Below, in pieces: positions 1-10,571 of a stretch of DNA of 64,000 nt (position 1 is the stretch's first letter; every line of letters begins with the position of its first letter). Location: positions 30,998,001 to 31,062,000 of the forward strand of contig OU612068.1 of the NCBI GenBank assembly GCA_914767715.1, in the 5' to 3' direction. The notes under the pieces were generated by a model, which was given only the letters and a program-made list of their open reading frames with translations, searched no databases and was not told the origin of the DNA. The DNA comes from Membranipora membranacea. Its lineage: Eukaryota > Bryozoa > Gymnolaemata > Cheilostomatida > Membraniporidae. Both the position numbers and the translations under genes were made by a program.

Positions 1-169
1 AACTTGATTTTATTCAACTATGTGCTGTGTTAGTGACAAACCATCTTTAATGACAGCTATATACATACAATTATTTATTAAAGTTGATGAAAGTGTTGAT
101 GGCCTTTACACAGGATCGAAGTAGTGAATTCGAGACTAAGCCTCTATACTTCAACTAGACTGCCACCTC

Positions 170-240
170 AGCTAGACCAATGAACTAAACCTCCTTTAGT
201 TCAATGGTTCATTGGCTAGAGGTTTAGTTCATTGCGCTAG
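170..240. repeat. inverted repeat hairpin
   Basis: The arm CAATGAACTAAACCTC at 178-193 is matched by its reverse complement at 219-234, with a 25-base loop. Pairing continues outward through an AGCTAG-type extension with a mismatch. The CCAATGAACT core recurs in a second palindrome at 36466-36486. This suggests a small dispersed hairpin family. Confidence 0.75.
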
Positions 241-433
241 CTAACATCAAGTCACCCAGCTATGTTTACTCATGGTCTGTCCATAATTTTATTATACAGA
301 ATTGAACGATCTAATCAGACATGGGTTTCCTCTCTTACTAATTACCAGGTTACCCCCTACAAGTTAGGAGGACTCCATTCTGTAGGTGCAAGATAGTGGT
401 GGAGTTGGCTTATTGCCAAGTTAATGCTTGCAT

Positions 434-450
434 CAAGGAGTTACTCCTTG
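434..450. repeat. perfect short palindrome CAAGGAG-TTA-CTCCTTG
   Basis: Seven-base arms at 434-440 and 444-450 pair perfectly around a three-base centre. This is one of several copies of a CAAGGAGT(T/A)A hairpin found across the window; the longest is at 52607-52633. Confidence 0.75.
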
Positions 451-1251
451 CATGATGTATAAATCACATTGAGAGGATAATTCTTAGAATATGAAAAGAA
501 TCTTGAGCCATTTTACCAACTTCATGAATTCACATGAGGTTCATATCTCGCCCTCCCTGGTTCATTCATCTGTAGATCATAAAATATGATGAGCATAAGT
601 AATTAAATTACATTCTTCTGTATAAAATAAGCATGTGTTTCACAATGTCAGTGTTTTATTGGCCACTTTGTATGATATACAAGTGATATTGAGAGATGTT
701 TGAATCAAATTCGAGACGTTTGGTCAAGCCTGAGAGGCATAGAAAATTATTGCTTTACTTCATAGTATCAAAACCTATTTACATCGCAAATTTACACTTC
801 CAATTAAACATCAGTTTTCAGTTATTTCAATTTTTTTGGTTTGAACTTCTAGGGCACGCCTCTGCCCCATCCACACTCAACACGACCGCTACACCGGTAT
901 CCACCTACTCCACAAAAAAAGATAAAACGAGTGACCAACTTCACTCAACCACTACCCTACTACGGGAGGTTCTTCACAGTTAAAGTGCTTCATGTTACAC
1001 AAGCTTCTTCGCTTAATCAACCAGAAATTGTACACCATGGAACGCAGCGACCAATGCACTAAACAGATAAGTACATTGACATGAAAATGGAATAAGATAA
1101 AAAAAACCTAAGATTTCTATCACTCTAATTAAATTCATACATCGGTATAAAGTTAAGAAGAATTACAGTTACAAGACAGAAAACTCTGATTTTTTGATAT
1201 AGTTTAGAGAGAGAAGGAGAGTATAGATAGAGATGAGATAGGCTGCGAGAT

Positions 1252-2741
1252 CTAGCCTTCATCAGCAGTACAGTCATTTCGGACATGGCCTGGTTGTCCA
1301 CATCTGTAGCAGTTGCGGTCTCCTCCACCACCACCACCACCTCTTCTTTCCTGTCTTGGAGCTTCACAATCTCGAGCAAAGTGCCCATCATTGCCACAGC
1401 TGAAAGAGCAGAATTGAGAACATAGGAAAATAGTGTCAACAGATATGATGATGAGGTTTGTCATTATTGTTTGCATTATTCAGCTCCACAACTTCTTTCA
1501 AGTCAGCAGATGGCAAAATGATGTACAAATCCCAACTTACTTGTAGCAGTTACCACCACCACCACCGCCTCCTCCTCTTCGTGGGCCTCCAAATCCTCCA
1601 GCGCGTCTGTCAGGGCATTCACGGGACATGTGTCCTTCACGGCCACAGTTATAACAGGCACCACTGCCGCCACCTCCTCCGCCACCAGCTCTACTTTCAC
1701 GGGGCTCAGGACAGTCCCGAGAGATGTGACCTGTCTTGCTACAGTTATAGCAGGTCCTGTCACCTCCAAATCCTCGATCACCTCCAAATCCTCCACGACT
1801 ACCTCCTCTACTGTCTGCTGTAGGACACTCACGGGCCATGTGACCTGTCTCTCCACAGTTGAAACAGCCACCTATAGAATAGATAATATTTTCCTTGTTA
1901 GACTATATTATGACATCAAATCTAACTGAAAAGGAAGGGATGACATGCAAATAGCAATTCTTTTAGGAGCCAGAAAGATTAGATGCCAAAAACTCATCCT
2001 ATAGGATTATCCTGCCATCTAATCTCAGTTAATGTCAGTTAGTCGGCTAAATTAAGGTCAGTGCTATCATTGAACTCATTAAACAATGTCACCAATCAAT
2101 TGTTCATTGTCTTTGGTGGACGTGGCAAGTATAAAGATGGAATGGCCAATCATAAAGCATTACCATAAACTCTTGGCTTTCCAGGTTATTTTTTGGAAAG
2201 CAAACACAAATATACACAGATGGAGTGACCCACCTAGTATCGAAAATTTATGACTGATGACCAAGTACGTGTTAATGTATGGTTGACAATATGGCAGTAT
2301 ATTCAATTTAGCAAAATCCTAGTTAGCTAACTGAATTGAATATTTTATTGCTGCCAAAATTTAGATGAATATTTTTATTTACACATACATTAACTTGCCA
2401 AATTTTCAGTGCGGAATAGGTATTCAATTTACCTTCCACATTCCCAAATGTATATACGTACTCTGGCAATGAGCCTGCTAGTTTCTCATTTTTATAGGGA
2501 AACGACATTAATGTGACAGTGAGCAAAAAATTCGACAACTAAATGTTTGCGGCTGTCAAAGAAAAGGAAGCACTTTCAAAATTAAGATGAACACTCGTCA
2601 TCTAATTCTGTCATACTCACGGTCACGACCGCCGAAGCTGCGTCCACCACCACCACCACCTCCTCGTCGATCATCGGTTGAATCTGGACAATCTCTGGCC
2701 ATATGACCTGGCGAACCGCAAGTGTAACATTTTCTATCCAT
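1252..2741 (-). CDS. CNBP: CNBP-like CCHC zinc-knuckle nucleic acid-binding protein
   Basis: Three coding exons on the minus strand, complement(1252-1399, 1541-1871, 2621-2741), give 199 residues with all junctions in frame and GT-AG introns. The protein has six CX2CX4HX4C zinc knuckles. The first follows the start directly ([18 protein letters not shown]), and the last ([14 protein letters not shown]) is followed by the acidic tail TADEG. Glycine/arginine-rich linkers separate several knuckles. CNBP proteins bind single-stranded G-rich RNA and DNA and influence translation; vertebrate CNBP has seven knuckles, so this copy has one fewer. A TTTTTCAG acceptor just upstream (exon resuming at 2769) suggests an intron in the 5' UTR. 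The family is clear. Orthology with CNBP rather than another zinc-knuckle protein is likely but untested. Confidence 0.9.
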
Positions 2742-2769
2742 GATGGTTTCAATTCACTCTACTTCAATC

Positions 2770-4190
2770 CTGAAAAATGAGAGCAAGAAATTTTAACGAG
2801 CTATAGGAATATATATAATATATTTACATATTTTCCTAGTTAGTAGTGTTGGCCATGTCATTATTATTGTAGTATCTAACCATCATTGTACGGCTCATAA
2901 AGGGCAGACGCAGTTATCTTTTTCAACAAAAAAGTTAGGTATGTATTGTTATTAATATTAGCATTTCTTTTGGTAGGACAATCATAATAATTAATAAAAG
3001 AGTGGTTATATATAAATAAATCAATCAATGGTTAAATTGACTGAGTCAAAAATTTATTAGTCATTAATTATGTCTCTTACTTACACATTTTGTTTTGTTT
3101 AATGTTAGTAAATAGGGAGAATGGCGAAATTGGTATAGTTGAAGATACCACAAATTCTCATTTTATTCCGACTGAAACTACTCTCTCATTTTGTTGGACT
3201 TGAGACTGAGTCAATTTTTTTATTATTATATTTATCATATAAAATACTAGTCTCACTGCAGGCTCTTTTTGATACAGCATCAATTGAAATTGTTTCAGCT
3301 TACTACTGTCAATGGAACTTACCTTCAAACACAACACCAAAGCACTTCAACCTCCCTTACTCTTCACAACTTCTCAAAGCACGTCTTCTTTTGTTCCACA
3401 TGTGGAGCTAAAAGAATTCTCAAAGACTCAAGTCATGAGTTTTCAGGATTTCCCATATAATAATTGGCATGTTTTCAAATTTGGATGAATCCAAAGTTTG
3501 TGAAATATTTGGTTCTATTAAAATGTTTGATACCAACAAATCACTTGACGGATCACTTTTCTTTGTTTTAAATTTGTTGTAACAAGGATTATGTGTTTGC
3601 TTTATACCCCAAATTTGTTAATTTGAATCTCCTTGGGAGGCCTCTCTTCTACACATTATTAGTAAACTTTGCTAGTATTGTGAGCATGAGAAATCTCGTT
3701 CCATAACAAATTGGTAACAGCGTGTGCGTAGCCTCTTTCTATCACCATGATGGCTGTAGATATTGAGCTCCCACGCCAAATACTTGAGCAACAACTAGTC
3801 CTCAAAGGTGAAGGTTGAACCAAAGCATTTTTATCTGTGGGCTTCATTGATTAGGAAATGTGTTGCATTCATAATCATAGCATCATTTGTATGGATATTA
3901 ACCAGCAATCCGAGTCGTGGGTGTCTTCCATGTTCCTTTGTTATGACACTTTGAGTATTCTATTTCATTGAGCCTACTGATTGTTTACATTTAATTGTTA
4001 TTGTCTGTGATGACACTTACACTTCCAGTCAGTGTATTCCAATTCACCCGTTTGGTGGCGAGCACTACTACTATGTTACATGTATATGGAACGGTGATCG
4101 TATTAGTTCGTCACCGCTCCTTATCTGTAGATATAACTGACGAGTAGGTGTTTAGAAAAAATAATAAATTACTGCAGACATTGGCTTATA
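2770..4190. other. non-coding stretch upstream of CNBP
   Basis: Apart from the presumed start of CNBP's 5' intron, no exon with good splice sites or recognisable protein similarity was found. Short open frames at 3139-3460 and 3659-3847 look like chance or worn repeat sequence. Confidence 0.4.
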
Positions 4191-4434
4191 GACTTTGTTT
4201 GAGGCTGCTCTTTTGTATCACATCTTATTCTCCATATTTTATTCTATCATGTGAGCAATTTTCAGCTTTACCTTTTTTTTGAATACCTTTGAAGACTTCG
4301 TACACTCAGGAACTAAAAGTTAAAGGAGTGCCTCATGATTAACAGTGTGTTTAATGGTTAACGGGGGTTACAGCTGTATGCTGTTTAGTGTTGTCAGTCA
4401 TCACTTTATTTCCAGCTAGATGCTGTCTTTGGAT

Positions 4435-5385
4435 TTAACTTGTGGTACCCTTGGTGTCCCTGATTGTCCTCGGAAGGAAACTTCCGTAGTAGACTTTTGT
4501 AGATGCATATACAGAATTGAGTTTGCCTCTGGTGGCAGATCTTGTTTTCATTGTCATGTTCTGTTTGTCGTTTGATACTTCATCATATGCGAGAGCTAGT
4601 GAGCTGTGTTGCTCCTCTTCTTGAAGGATCTTCATCAGAAGGGTTAGCCTGTGATTTCTTCTCCTGTTCTGTAGTGTTTGGAGGCCAAGCTCAGAGCTGG
4701 CCTCGGTAACGCTTTCTCTTCCTTTTAGGCAGCTGATAAATCTGACAGCTCGATGTTGAATCATTTCTATTGATTCAATGTCCTTGTTGAGCATTGGGTC
4801 CCAGACTGTATCAGCGTATTCGAGTATTGGGCGACATAGGCTGGTATATGCCAGTAGGCGGCTCTTCTTGGGTGCATTGTATAGTATGTGTTTGATGGAT
4901 CCAAGAGCTCTTGAGGCGCTGTCTCTCTTTAGTTTTATGTGCTGATCAAACTTTAGGTCAGACTGCATTATCACCCCCAAATACTTTGTGGAACTGTTCC
5001 ATGCCATGCATGTGTCGCCCAGTTTGTACTGTGGCTTGAACTCTTGGTCTCCGAAGGCTATCATGTGGCATTTACTTTCATTGAACTGCATTTTCCATTG
5101 AACCGACCATCTGTGGACAGCATAAATGTTGTTTTGAAATATAGCTGCATCTTCGTCAGTTGTGACTTGTTGATAGAGCAGTGTATCATCGGCATATAGG
5201 CTAATGTTACAGCTTACCACTGTCGGTAGATCATTGATGTAGATCAGAAACAGTATGGGACCGAGGACTGACCCCTGGGGCACTCCTGAAGTCACCAATA
5301 ATTCTGATGAGGTCTGACCTTTGATGACCACACTCTGTCTCCTGTTGGTGAGGAAATCCTGTATCCAGTTAACCAGCTGAGGGTG
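4435..5385 (-). pseudogene. 5'-truncated LINE reverse transcriptase fragment
   Basis: An open minus-strand frame of about 316 codons runs from 5385 to the stop at 4435. It contains the reverse transcriptase core GVPQGSVLGPILFLIYINDLP, the catalytic YADDT motif, and then the thumb and C-terminal region typical of jockey/CR1-like non-LTR elements (SLCRPILEYADTVWDP, IQHRAVRFI). There is no start codon of its own. The frame stays open back to 5385 and ends where the palindromic tRNA-like element begins, so the 5' part, including the fingers and any endonuclease, is missing. It is a dead-on-arrival or later broken insertion. No stop interrupts what remains, which points to fairly recent insertion. 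Confidence 0.9.
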
Positions 5386-5850
5386 TTATGGCCTCTCAAA
5401 CTTCCCAATGCCGATTGCCTTCAATCGGCATTGGGAATAAGCGGAAGTTTCCCCTGGGGTACGTCACAACCATAGACATGTGTTTTGTCTATATGGTCAT
5501 ACTTTTTATGAGTTATTAGTTAATACACTAATAATCACACAGATAAGATGATGATCAAAATCCAGACCTGGGTGGAAATCGAACCCGGGTCACCATACCT
5601 ATAGGCAACAACGCTACCATCATGCCACTTGGACCAACTAGGTTAGCCAGTAGACAACATAGCTCAGTCTTAGCGGCGTTGCCTGCAAAGACATTTGGAC
5701 CTGAGTTCGAGACCGTTACAACTCTGACCATTTTGATCATCAACATATTTATTAGTGTATCGTAATAAGTATGATGGTTGTGACGTACCCTAGGGATTGC
5801 CGGCTGATTCTTATTGCCGTCACCTTGGAAGTTTGAAAGGCCATAACTTC
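5386..5850. repeat. fold-back element: inverted dimer of a tRNA-like sequence
   Basis: Two arms of about 230 bases face each other. Ends near 5386 and 5829-5849 pair (TTATGGCCTCTCAAACTTCC against GGAAGTTTGAAAGGCCATAA). Further in, a CCC(T/A)GGGGTACGTCACAACC-type block near 5453-5472 pairs with its counterpart near 5775-5797. Each arm carries Pol III-like promoter boxes pointing toward its outer end. The minus copy has an A-box-like sequence at 5612-5627 and B box GGGTTCGATTTCC at 5574-5587. The plus copy has TAGCTCAGTCTTAGCGG at 5660-5676 and GAGTTCGAGACC at 5703-5714. After each B box both arms continue with ATTTTGATCATCA. The left arm also holds a perfect 14-bp hairpin at 5404-5435. Confidence 0.75.
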
Positions 5851-5946
5851 CTCAATATTTGTATTCTAAAGCTGAAAATCGCTCACATGATAGAATAAAA
5901 TATGGAGAATAAGATGTGATACAAAAGAGCAGCCTCAAACAAAGTC

Positions 5947-6879
5947 TTTAATGTTTAATAGTATAAATTAATCTATGATAATCTAAGTTGTTCCTTAAGT
6001 TATCTGATCAAGTGCATATAGCGATTGTAAATCACCATGTGCTCTTGTCTCAATAAACCTATGTTACTTTAAGAGCCAACCAGCAAATTATTAATTGTGC
6101 GATGGTGAGTCTTCCTAGTTTGGAATCAACCAATCAATTAACATCAATACATTTTACGTGTTAGTAATGTCACATGGTTATGGTTGAGGAGGGGAAGAAT
6201 ACTTTCACTTGATTTTTCATTCTTCCATTCACTTTATGTTCAATATGATGCCAATATATATATATATATAGCAGTCCCAAGGTTAAAATTATCAATATCC
6301 ACCTAATGAATAACCAATGAAGTTTATGTAATTGGCGGTAATCCTATACTAGCTAGTAGGCTCAATCCGTTATCCAAAACTACTATACATACTAATTGTT
6401 GAGTAGAGATATCTCATCTCATAATTAAGGCTAAAAGTTTCTCAATGCATTAGTATTTAGTAAGCTGTCAGTGAGCTATCTCAGCTGGTTGAGGCCAGCT
6501 GCTCTTTGTGCCACAGACATGGACTGGCAGCCGCGAAAAGGTGTGTCATCAAGAGTGGGTTGGGTGCCCTAGTCCATTCTGTAGCTGGTGTACTGGTGTA
6601 AGTAGTAAGTCATTACAAAATAAAGTACAGTTGTGAAATACCCTTTACCAGTGGTTCCTACATATCGTAGCAGCGGGTGGATTGTGTATACCCACAAATG
6701 AGTGTAGCGAAAGTAGAGAGCTGAGCCTAGCATACACCCGCCCCAGCACGCAATCACATGAATCCAACATGCATTCAGACAAGCACACTTTGCCTGCCAT
6801 TGTACTCCTTTGTTCACCAAACAAAAGGCCTTTTGTTACACAACTCTCATAGGTGCATTGTTTTGAATGTTTTCTATAA
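5947..6879. other. non-coding stretch between two LINE remnants
   Basis: No supportable gene. It contains a short (AT)n run near 6256-6271. The open frame overlapping the second LINE runs back to 6758, but residues before about 6880 do not resemble a reverse transcriptase. Confidence 0.4.
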
Positions 6880-8324
6880 TCGTTTTGAAAAGGCTAATGA
6901 AAGTCCTTTTTTGCCTGATATTGTTAACTGTGATGATTTCTTTACGTTTTCTGAAGTTTATGCTGTAGTGCGCAGTCTCCAGACGAATAAGAGCCCTGGA
7001 CCAGACCATCTGACTGCACGATTGCTGAAGACAGCTGCATCCTCGCTCACCGAACCGCTGCTGGCGTTATTCAATATGTCAGTGAAGCAAGGTACTATGC
7101 CATCAGCATGGAAAGCAGCCACTATCAAGCCTTTACCAAAACTGTCCGGTGCATCAGAACCGAAAGACTTCCGGCCCATAGCTTTGACATCAGTCGTAGC
7201 AAAGTGTATGGAGAAGCTGATAGTGAGGCGCATAGCCCCACATCTCGATGACTCATCACAGTTCGCATATCAGCAGAATCGGTCGACTGAAGATGCACTC
7301 ATCACTCTTATTGACTCAGTAAGTCTCCATCTAGACAATAATGCTAAGAACTATGTTCGAACACTATTCATTGACTACACCAGCGCCTTTAATACTATAA
7401 ATCCGTCCCTGCTAATCTCCAGACTCTGTGATTATGATATTCATCCGAATATTCTTAACTGGCTTTACAGTTTCCTCACAAATCGCACACAACGTGTTAT
7501 AACAACGTCCAATGTATCAGCATCTACGACAACATCTACTGGGAGCCCTCAAGGCTGTGTGCTCAGTCCGCTACTTTTCTCATTCTATGTATCCAGTATG
7601 CCAACACTCAACTCCAATACCGAAATCCTCAAATATGCTGATGACACAGTCATACTAGAGTTTCTCACGAGTACCCAGCCATCGTGTCTCCAACAAGAAG
7701 CAGATCATCTATATGCTTGGTGCTGCGAACATGACCTGCTTCTTAACTCAAAGAAGACCAAAGAACTGGTTTTCAGCAATGTACGGGATAACCCGACCAC
7801 ACAACAGCTGGTAATAAATGGTTCCCCGATCGATCAAGTAACGGAGTTCGTGTATCTTGGTACTACGCTAACTACTAAACTTGACTTTACAGCCTCTGCC
7901 AACCGAACTGTAAAGAAAGCTAGAACTCGACTTCACATTATGAGCAAGCTGTATCATCTGGGAATAGATACCAGATTGATTACATCATGCTACAAATCCT
8001 TCATCGAAAGCATCCTACTCTATCATCTAGTAGTGATATATTCTCATCTTAGTGCAGACTCTAAAAAAACATCTACAGCGAGTGGTGCGCTCAGCCGGTC
8101 GCCTCGTAGGAGATATCACCTTCACCGCAGTAGCCGATCTCTACCACAACAAACTCGCTACAAAGAGTCTTCGCATGGTGGCAACCGAACAAACTCCCAT
8201 GTTGACATTTACTCAATGCCCATCAGGCCGATATTCCACCATCCGGTACAGAGTAAACCTTCGCAAACTTTGTTTTAGAGCTAACTGTGTTCACTATCTA
8301 AATAGCGTTTTTTCAAAAAAGTAA
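6880..8324 (+). pseudogene. LINE reverse transcriptase remnant with frameshift
   Basis: The plus-strand frame shows the non-LTR reverse transcriptase order: SPGPDHLTARLLK (fingers), FRPIALTSVVAKCMEKLI, FIDYTSAFNTI (first catalytic Asp region), SPQGCVLSPLLFSFYVSSM, KYADDTVILEF (catalytic YADD), and KTKELVFS. Around 8062-8068, at a run of A, the reading shifts to another frame. That frame continues as the C-terminal part (KKHLQRVVRSAGRLVGDITFTAVADLYHNK...) to the stop at 8324. The element lacks an upstream endonuclease and is therefore 5'-truncated as well as frameshifted. Its sequence differs clearly from the minus-strand LINE nearby, so two lineages are present. The C-terminal block resembles LINE copies common in fish and invertebrates. 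Confidence 0.9.
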
Positions 8325-10571
8325 ACTTTTTATGTGAATTTTTATCCATTTATTTTTACCGTCCATACTTTTAACAAGAGAGCACTCACATGAAGCATTT
8401 TATTTCTCTAATTGATGAGACAAATAAACACATCATCATTGGGGCATGTCTCCCTGACATCGGCCCCCAGGGCCTATCCAACAGGGTCTTTTAGAACTGT
8501 ACTTTATTTTGTAATGTTTTTTTCCTAATGATTCTAGTGACAATTCTTGGGATCAGTACTCCTCGCTCATTCCCAACCAGTCCAAATGAAGTGCATTTGC
8601 TTCTTTTGGCAACTCCTATCCGTCCGCAATGCTCCTTTCTTCGAGATGGTCACTGTTGGTCTTATCTTCTGTGCCCAGACCTACTGGCACAGATACCCCA
8701 TTCGCAGTCGTGACAACATGCCATGCTGAGGGGCTGGTTCATATTATTTCACTGGTATTACGCCACCAGCAGATTGAATGTGGTGCCCTGGTTCAGATAT
8801 TTTGAGACTATTTTGTCAGCATGTCGCTATGCAAACCCATCCTGATCTCATTTTGATAGCTGTCGGGCGCGATATTGGCATCCACAGGATACCAAGTAGG
8901 CATCTGGTTGCATATCAGGCATCTGGACATGGGCGGATGAGTTTATAACAGAAGCGGATATGGATGTTTGACACTCATCATCAGGACGACCAACACCATC
9001 CATCCCAAAACTTGACCTCTGGGACCACCATGAGCTGTGTAACGATGTGTTGAAGTTGAACCTTTCATCATTTGCTTGTGGTACTAACAGAGCACGCTGA
9101 CATCAAGATATAACTATTAACATGTGTATCTCTGATCGTTAGAGTCAATTCAGTAGCACTACCGAACAAAAAATTGAACACGGGTTGTCACACCGTATTC
9201 TTGTGATGGTACTACTACTTAATGAATTAATTCACTCTCGATTGATCAGAGATGTACATGTAATATTTTATCACATGATTAATGTGCTAACAGAGAGTTT
9301 CGACATTTGTCGTAATGGAACTGTTGAGGTGAAACCTTTTTTTTTCAACTCAGATTATAGGTCAATCTCCATCAATGTTTGATGGCACTACTTTGTTGCA
9401 TCACATCGGGTTTCATCAAAATGTTTATGTCAAAATTTTAAATGGTACACTCTCGTGTAAAAATATGATTGTGACGAGGCCAGCCTTTGAAAAGTTGTAA
9501 CTCCTGTCCTAAATGCCACTTATGATGAAAAATTGAGCTGTTCTTGCGCTCATTTTGAAGCTTATTAGCTAGAGAACACCTCAAATAATTCTAAGCTTTT
9601 TCCAATGTATGCTTTGGGGTCGTATTATCGCTTGTCTATACAACTATGAGTGTCATGCTGTATTGTTTGCCTTTGTGGTATGGGGGATTTCAGTTGTTTA
9701 CAAAGTTTGTCTTCTGAAGGAAAGGTTTTCTTGGTGATTTGGTCTGTGATAAGCTACGATGAAGATTTCACGGTGTCCAGCACATAGTGGATCGTTACCC
9801 AGACAGTGAAAATATTCACTGCAATTATGATGCAACTATGTGACCCAGTATTTCTGTCTTGTATCTAGTTTGTAAAGGCATTAACCTCAAGCCAATTCTC
9901 CAAGAATCGGTTAGTCTGAGCCCCCCAGACTTTTGCCCCTCGTCCGACGGCCACCCGGGCGAGAGAAAGTCTGAGAACAATGCAGGATCTTGCTTGAGTT
10001 GTCTGCCCTTGAGTGTTATAAGTTAATCAAGGGGAGCACTAAAACTGCAATATCTATTGATTACTATTCATGCCACCTACTATATTGCTCCAGGTATGAG
10101 AGTTTTCCAGTCAGACTCTGGGAAAAGTAGCCTCATGTTTGGGAAATACTCATGAGCAGAGATATTCACTGCCAAGTAGTTAAGAAAATGTCAGCCAGAA
10201 TTTCTTTCATTTTGAATAAGGGCGGTCATTCATGACATTGACAAAAGGTCATATAATGTGTATTATTGGACCCTAGGCTATATGAAGTAAGATTAATGTA
10301 GAAGTAATGAGAGGAAAAATCCACGCATATCCTGCAAAGTGCATAGACTAAGAATCGGTAGGTTGGCCGTACTTGTCGGGTGGAGGCTCAAACTTGTGTG
10401 CTGACGGTTGGTGCATGAGGGATTGATGATATTCATGCAAGTCTACCAGGGATCATTGTAACAATGCTGCATGTGTCCGATTAACACTTGAGCAGCCAAG
10501 CATGATACCTGTTGATCAAACTATTTGTAGGTTCAGAGATGGTTGCGGTCTGATTATAAGATAACACACCA
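8325..10571. other. intergenic region before RBM45
   Basis: No intact gene is seen. A plus-strand stretch near 8820-8950 is open for about 40 codons without obvious similarity and may be decayed transposon. An imperfect hairpin sits near 9927-9985 (CAGACTTT paired with AAAGTCTG). The RBM45 promoter and 5' UTR must lie toward the right end, but no TATA box or other clear signal was identified. Confidence 0.35.

Larger units (their letters stand above)
1..1251. other. non-coding flank downstream of CNBP
   Basis: No convincing coding exon is visible on either strand. The stretch holds two short hairpins (170-240 and 434-450, listed separately) and the presumed 3' UTR of the minus-strand CNBP-like gene. 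The nearest clear minus-strand AATAAA candidate lies near 655-660, about 590 bases past the stop codon, so the true cleavage site is uncertain. Confidence 0.5.
4191..5946. mobile_element. composite element bounded by about 81-bp inverted repeats
   Basis: The sequence at 4191-4272 (starting AGACTTTGTTTGAGGCTGCT) returns as its reverse complement at about 5866-5946, with only about one difference over 81 bases. Between the arms lie, in order, 160 bases of unassigned DNA, a truncated LINE reverse transcriptase fragment (minus), and a fold-back tRNA-like element that directly abuts the LINE break at 5385/5386. No transposase is present and no target-site duplication is obvious. It may be a non-autonomous DNA transposon that collected other elements, or two inverted copies of one short repeat. 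The arms are certain; the interpretation is not. Confidence 0.7.

Noticed and set aside
696-983. 95-codon plus-strand open frame
   Set aside because: Composition is that of random AT-rich sequence, with no motif and no splice or start context.
1503-1871. Alternative 122-codon minus frame and overlapping plus frames across the CNBP exons
   Set aside because: They are shadow frames of the glycine-rich zinc-knuckle exon. Only the frame with CX2CX4HX4C repeats has protein sense.
3659-3847. 62-codon minus-strand open frame
   Set aside because: No homologous family recognised and no supporting exon neighbours.
5560-5745. Two functional tRNA genes
   Set aside because: A- and B-box-like motifs are present, but neither copy gives a good acceptor stem or anticodon arm. 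The inverted duplication fits a repeat element better.
8820-8950. Possible decayed coding segment (about 40 open codons) between LINE and RBM45
   Set aside because: No family was recognised, the flanks contain stops and there are no splice sites. Length alone is not enough.
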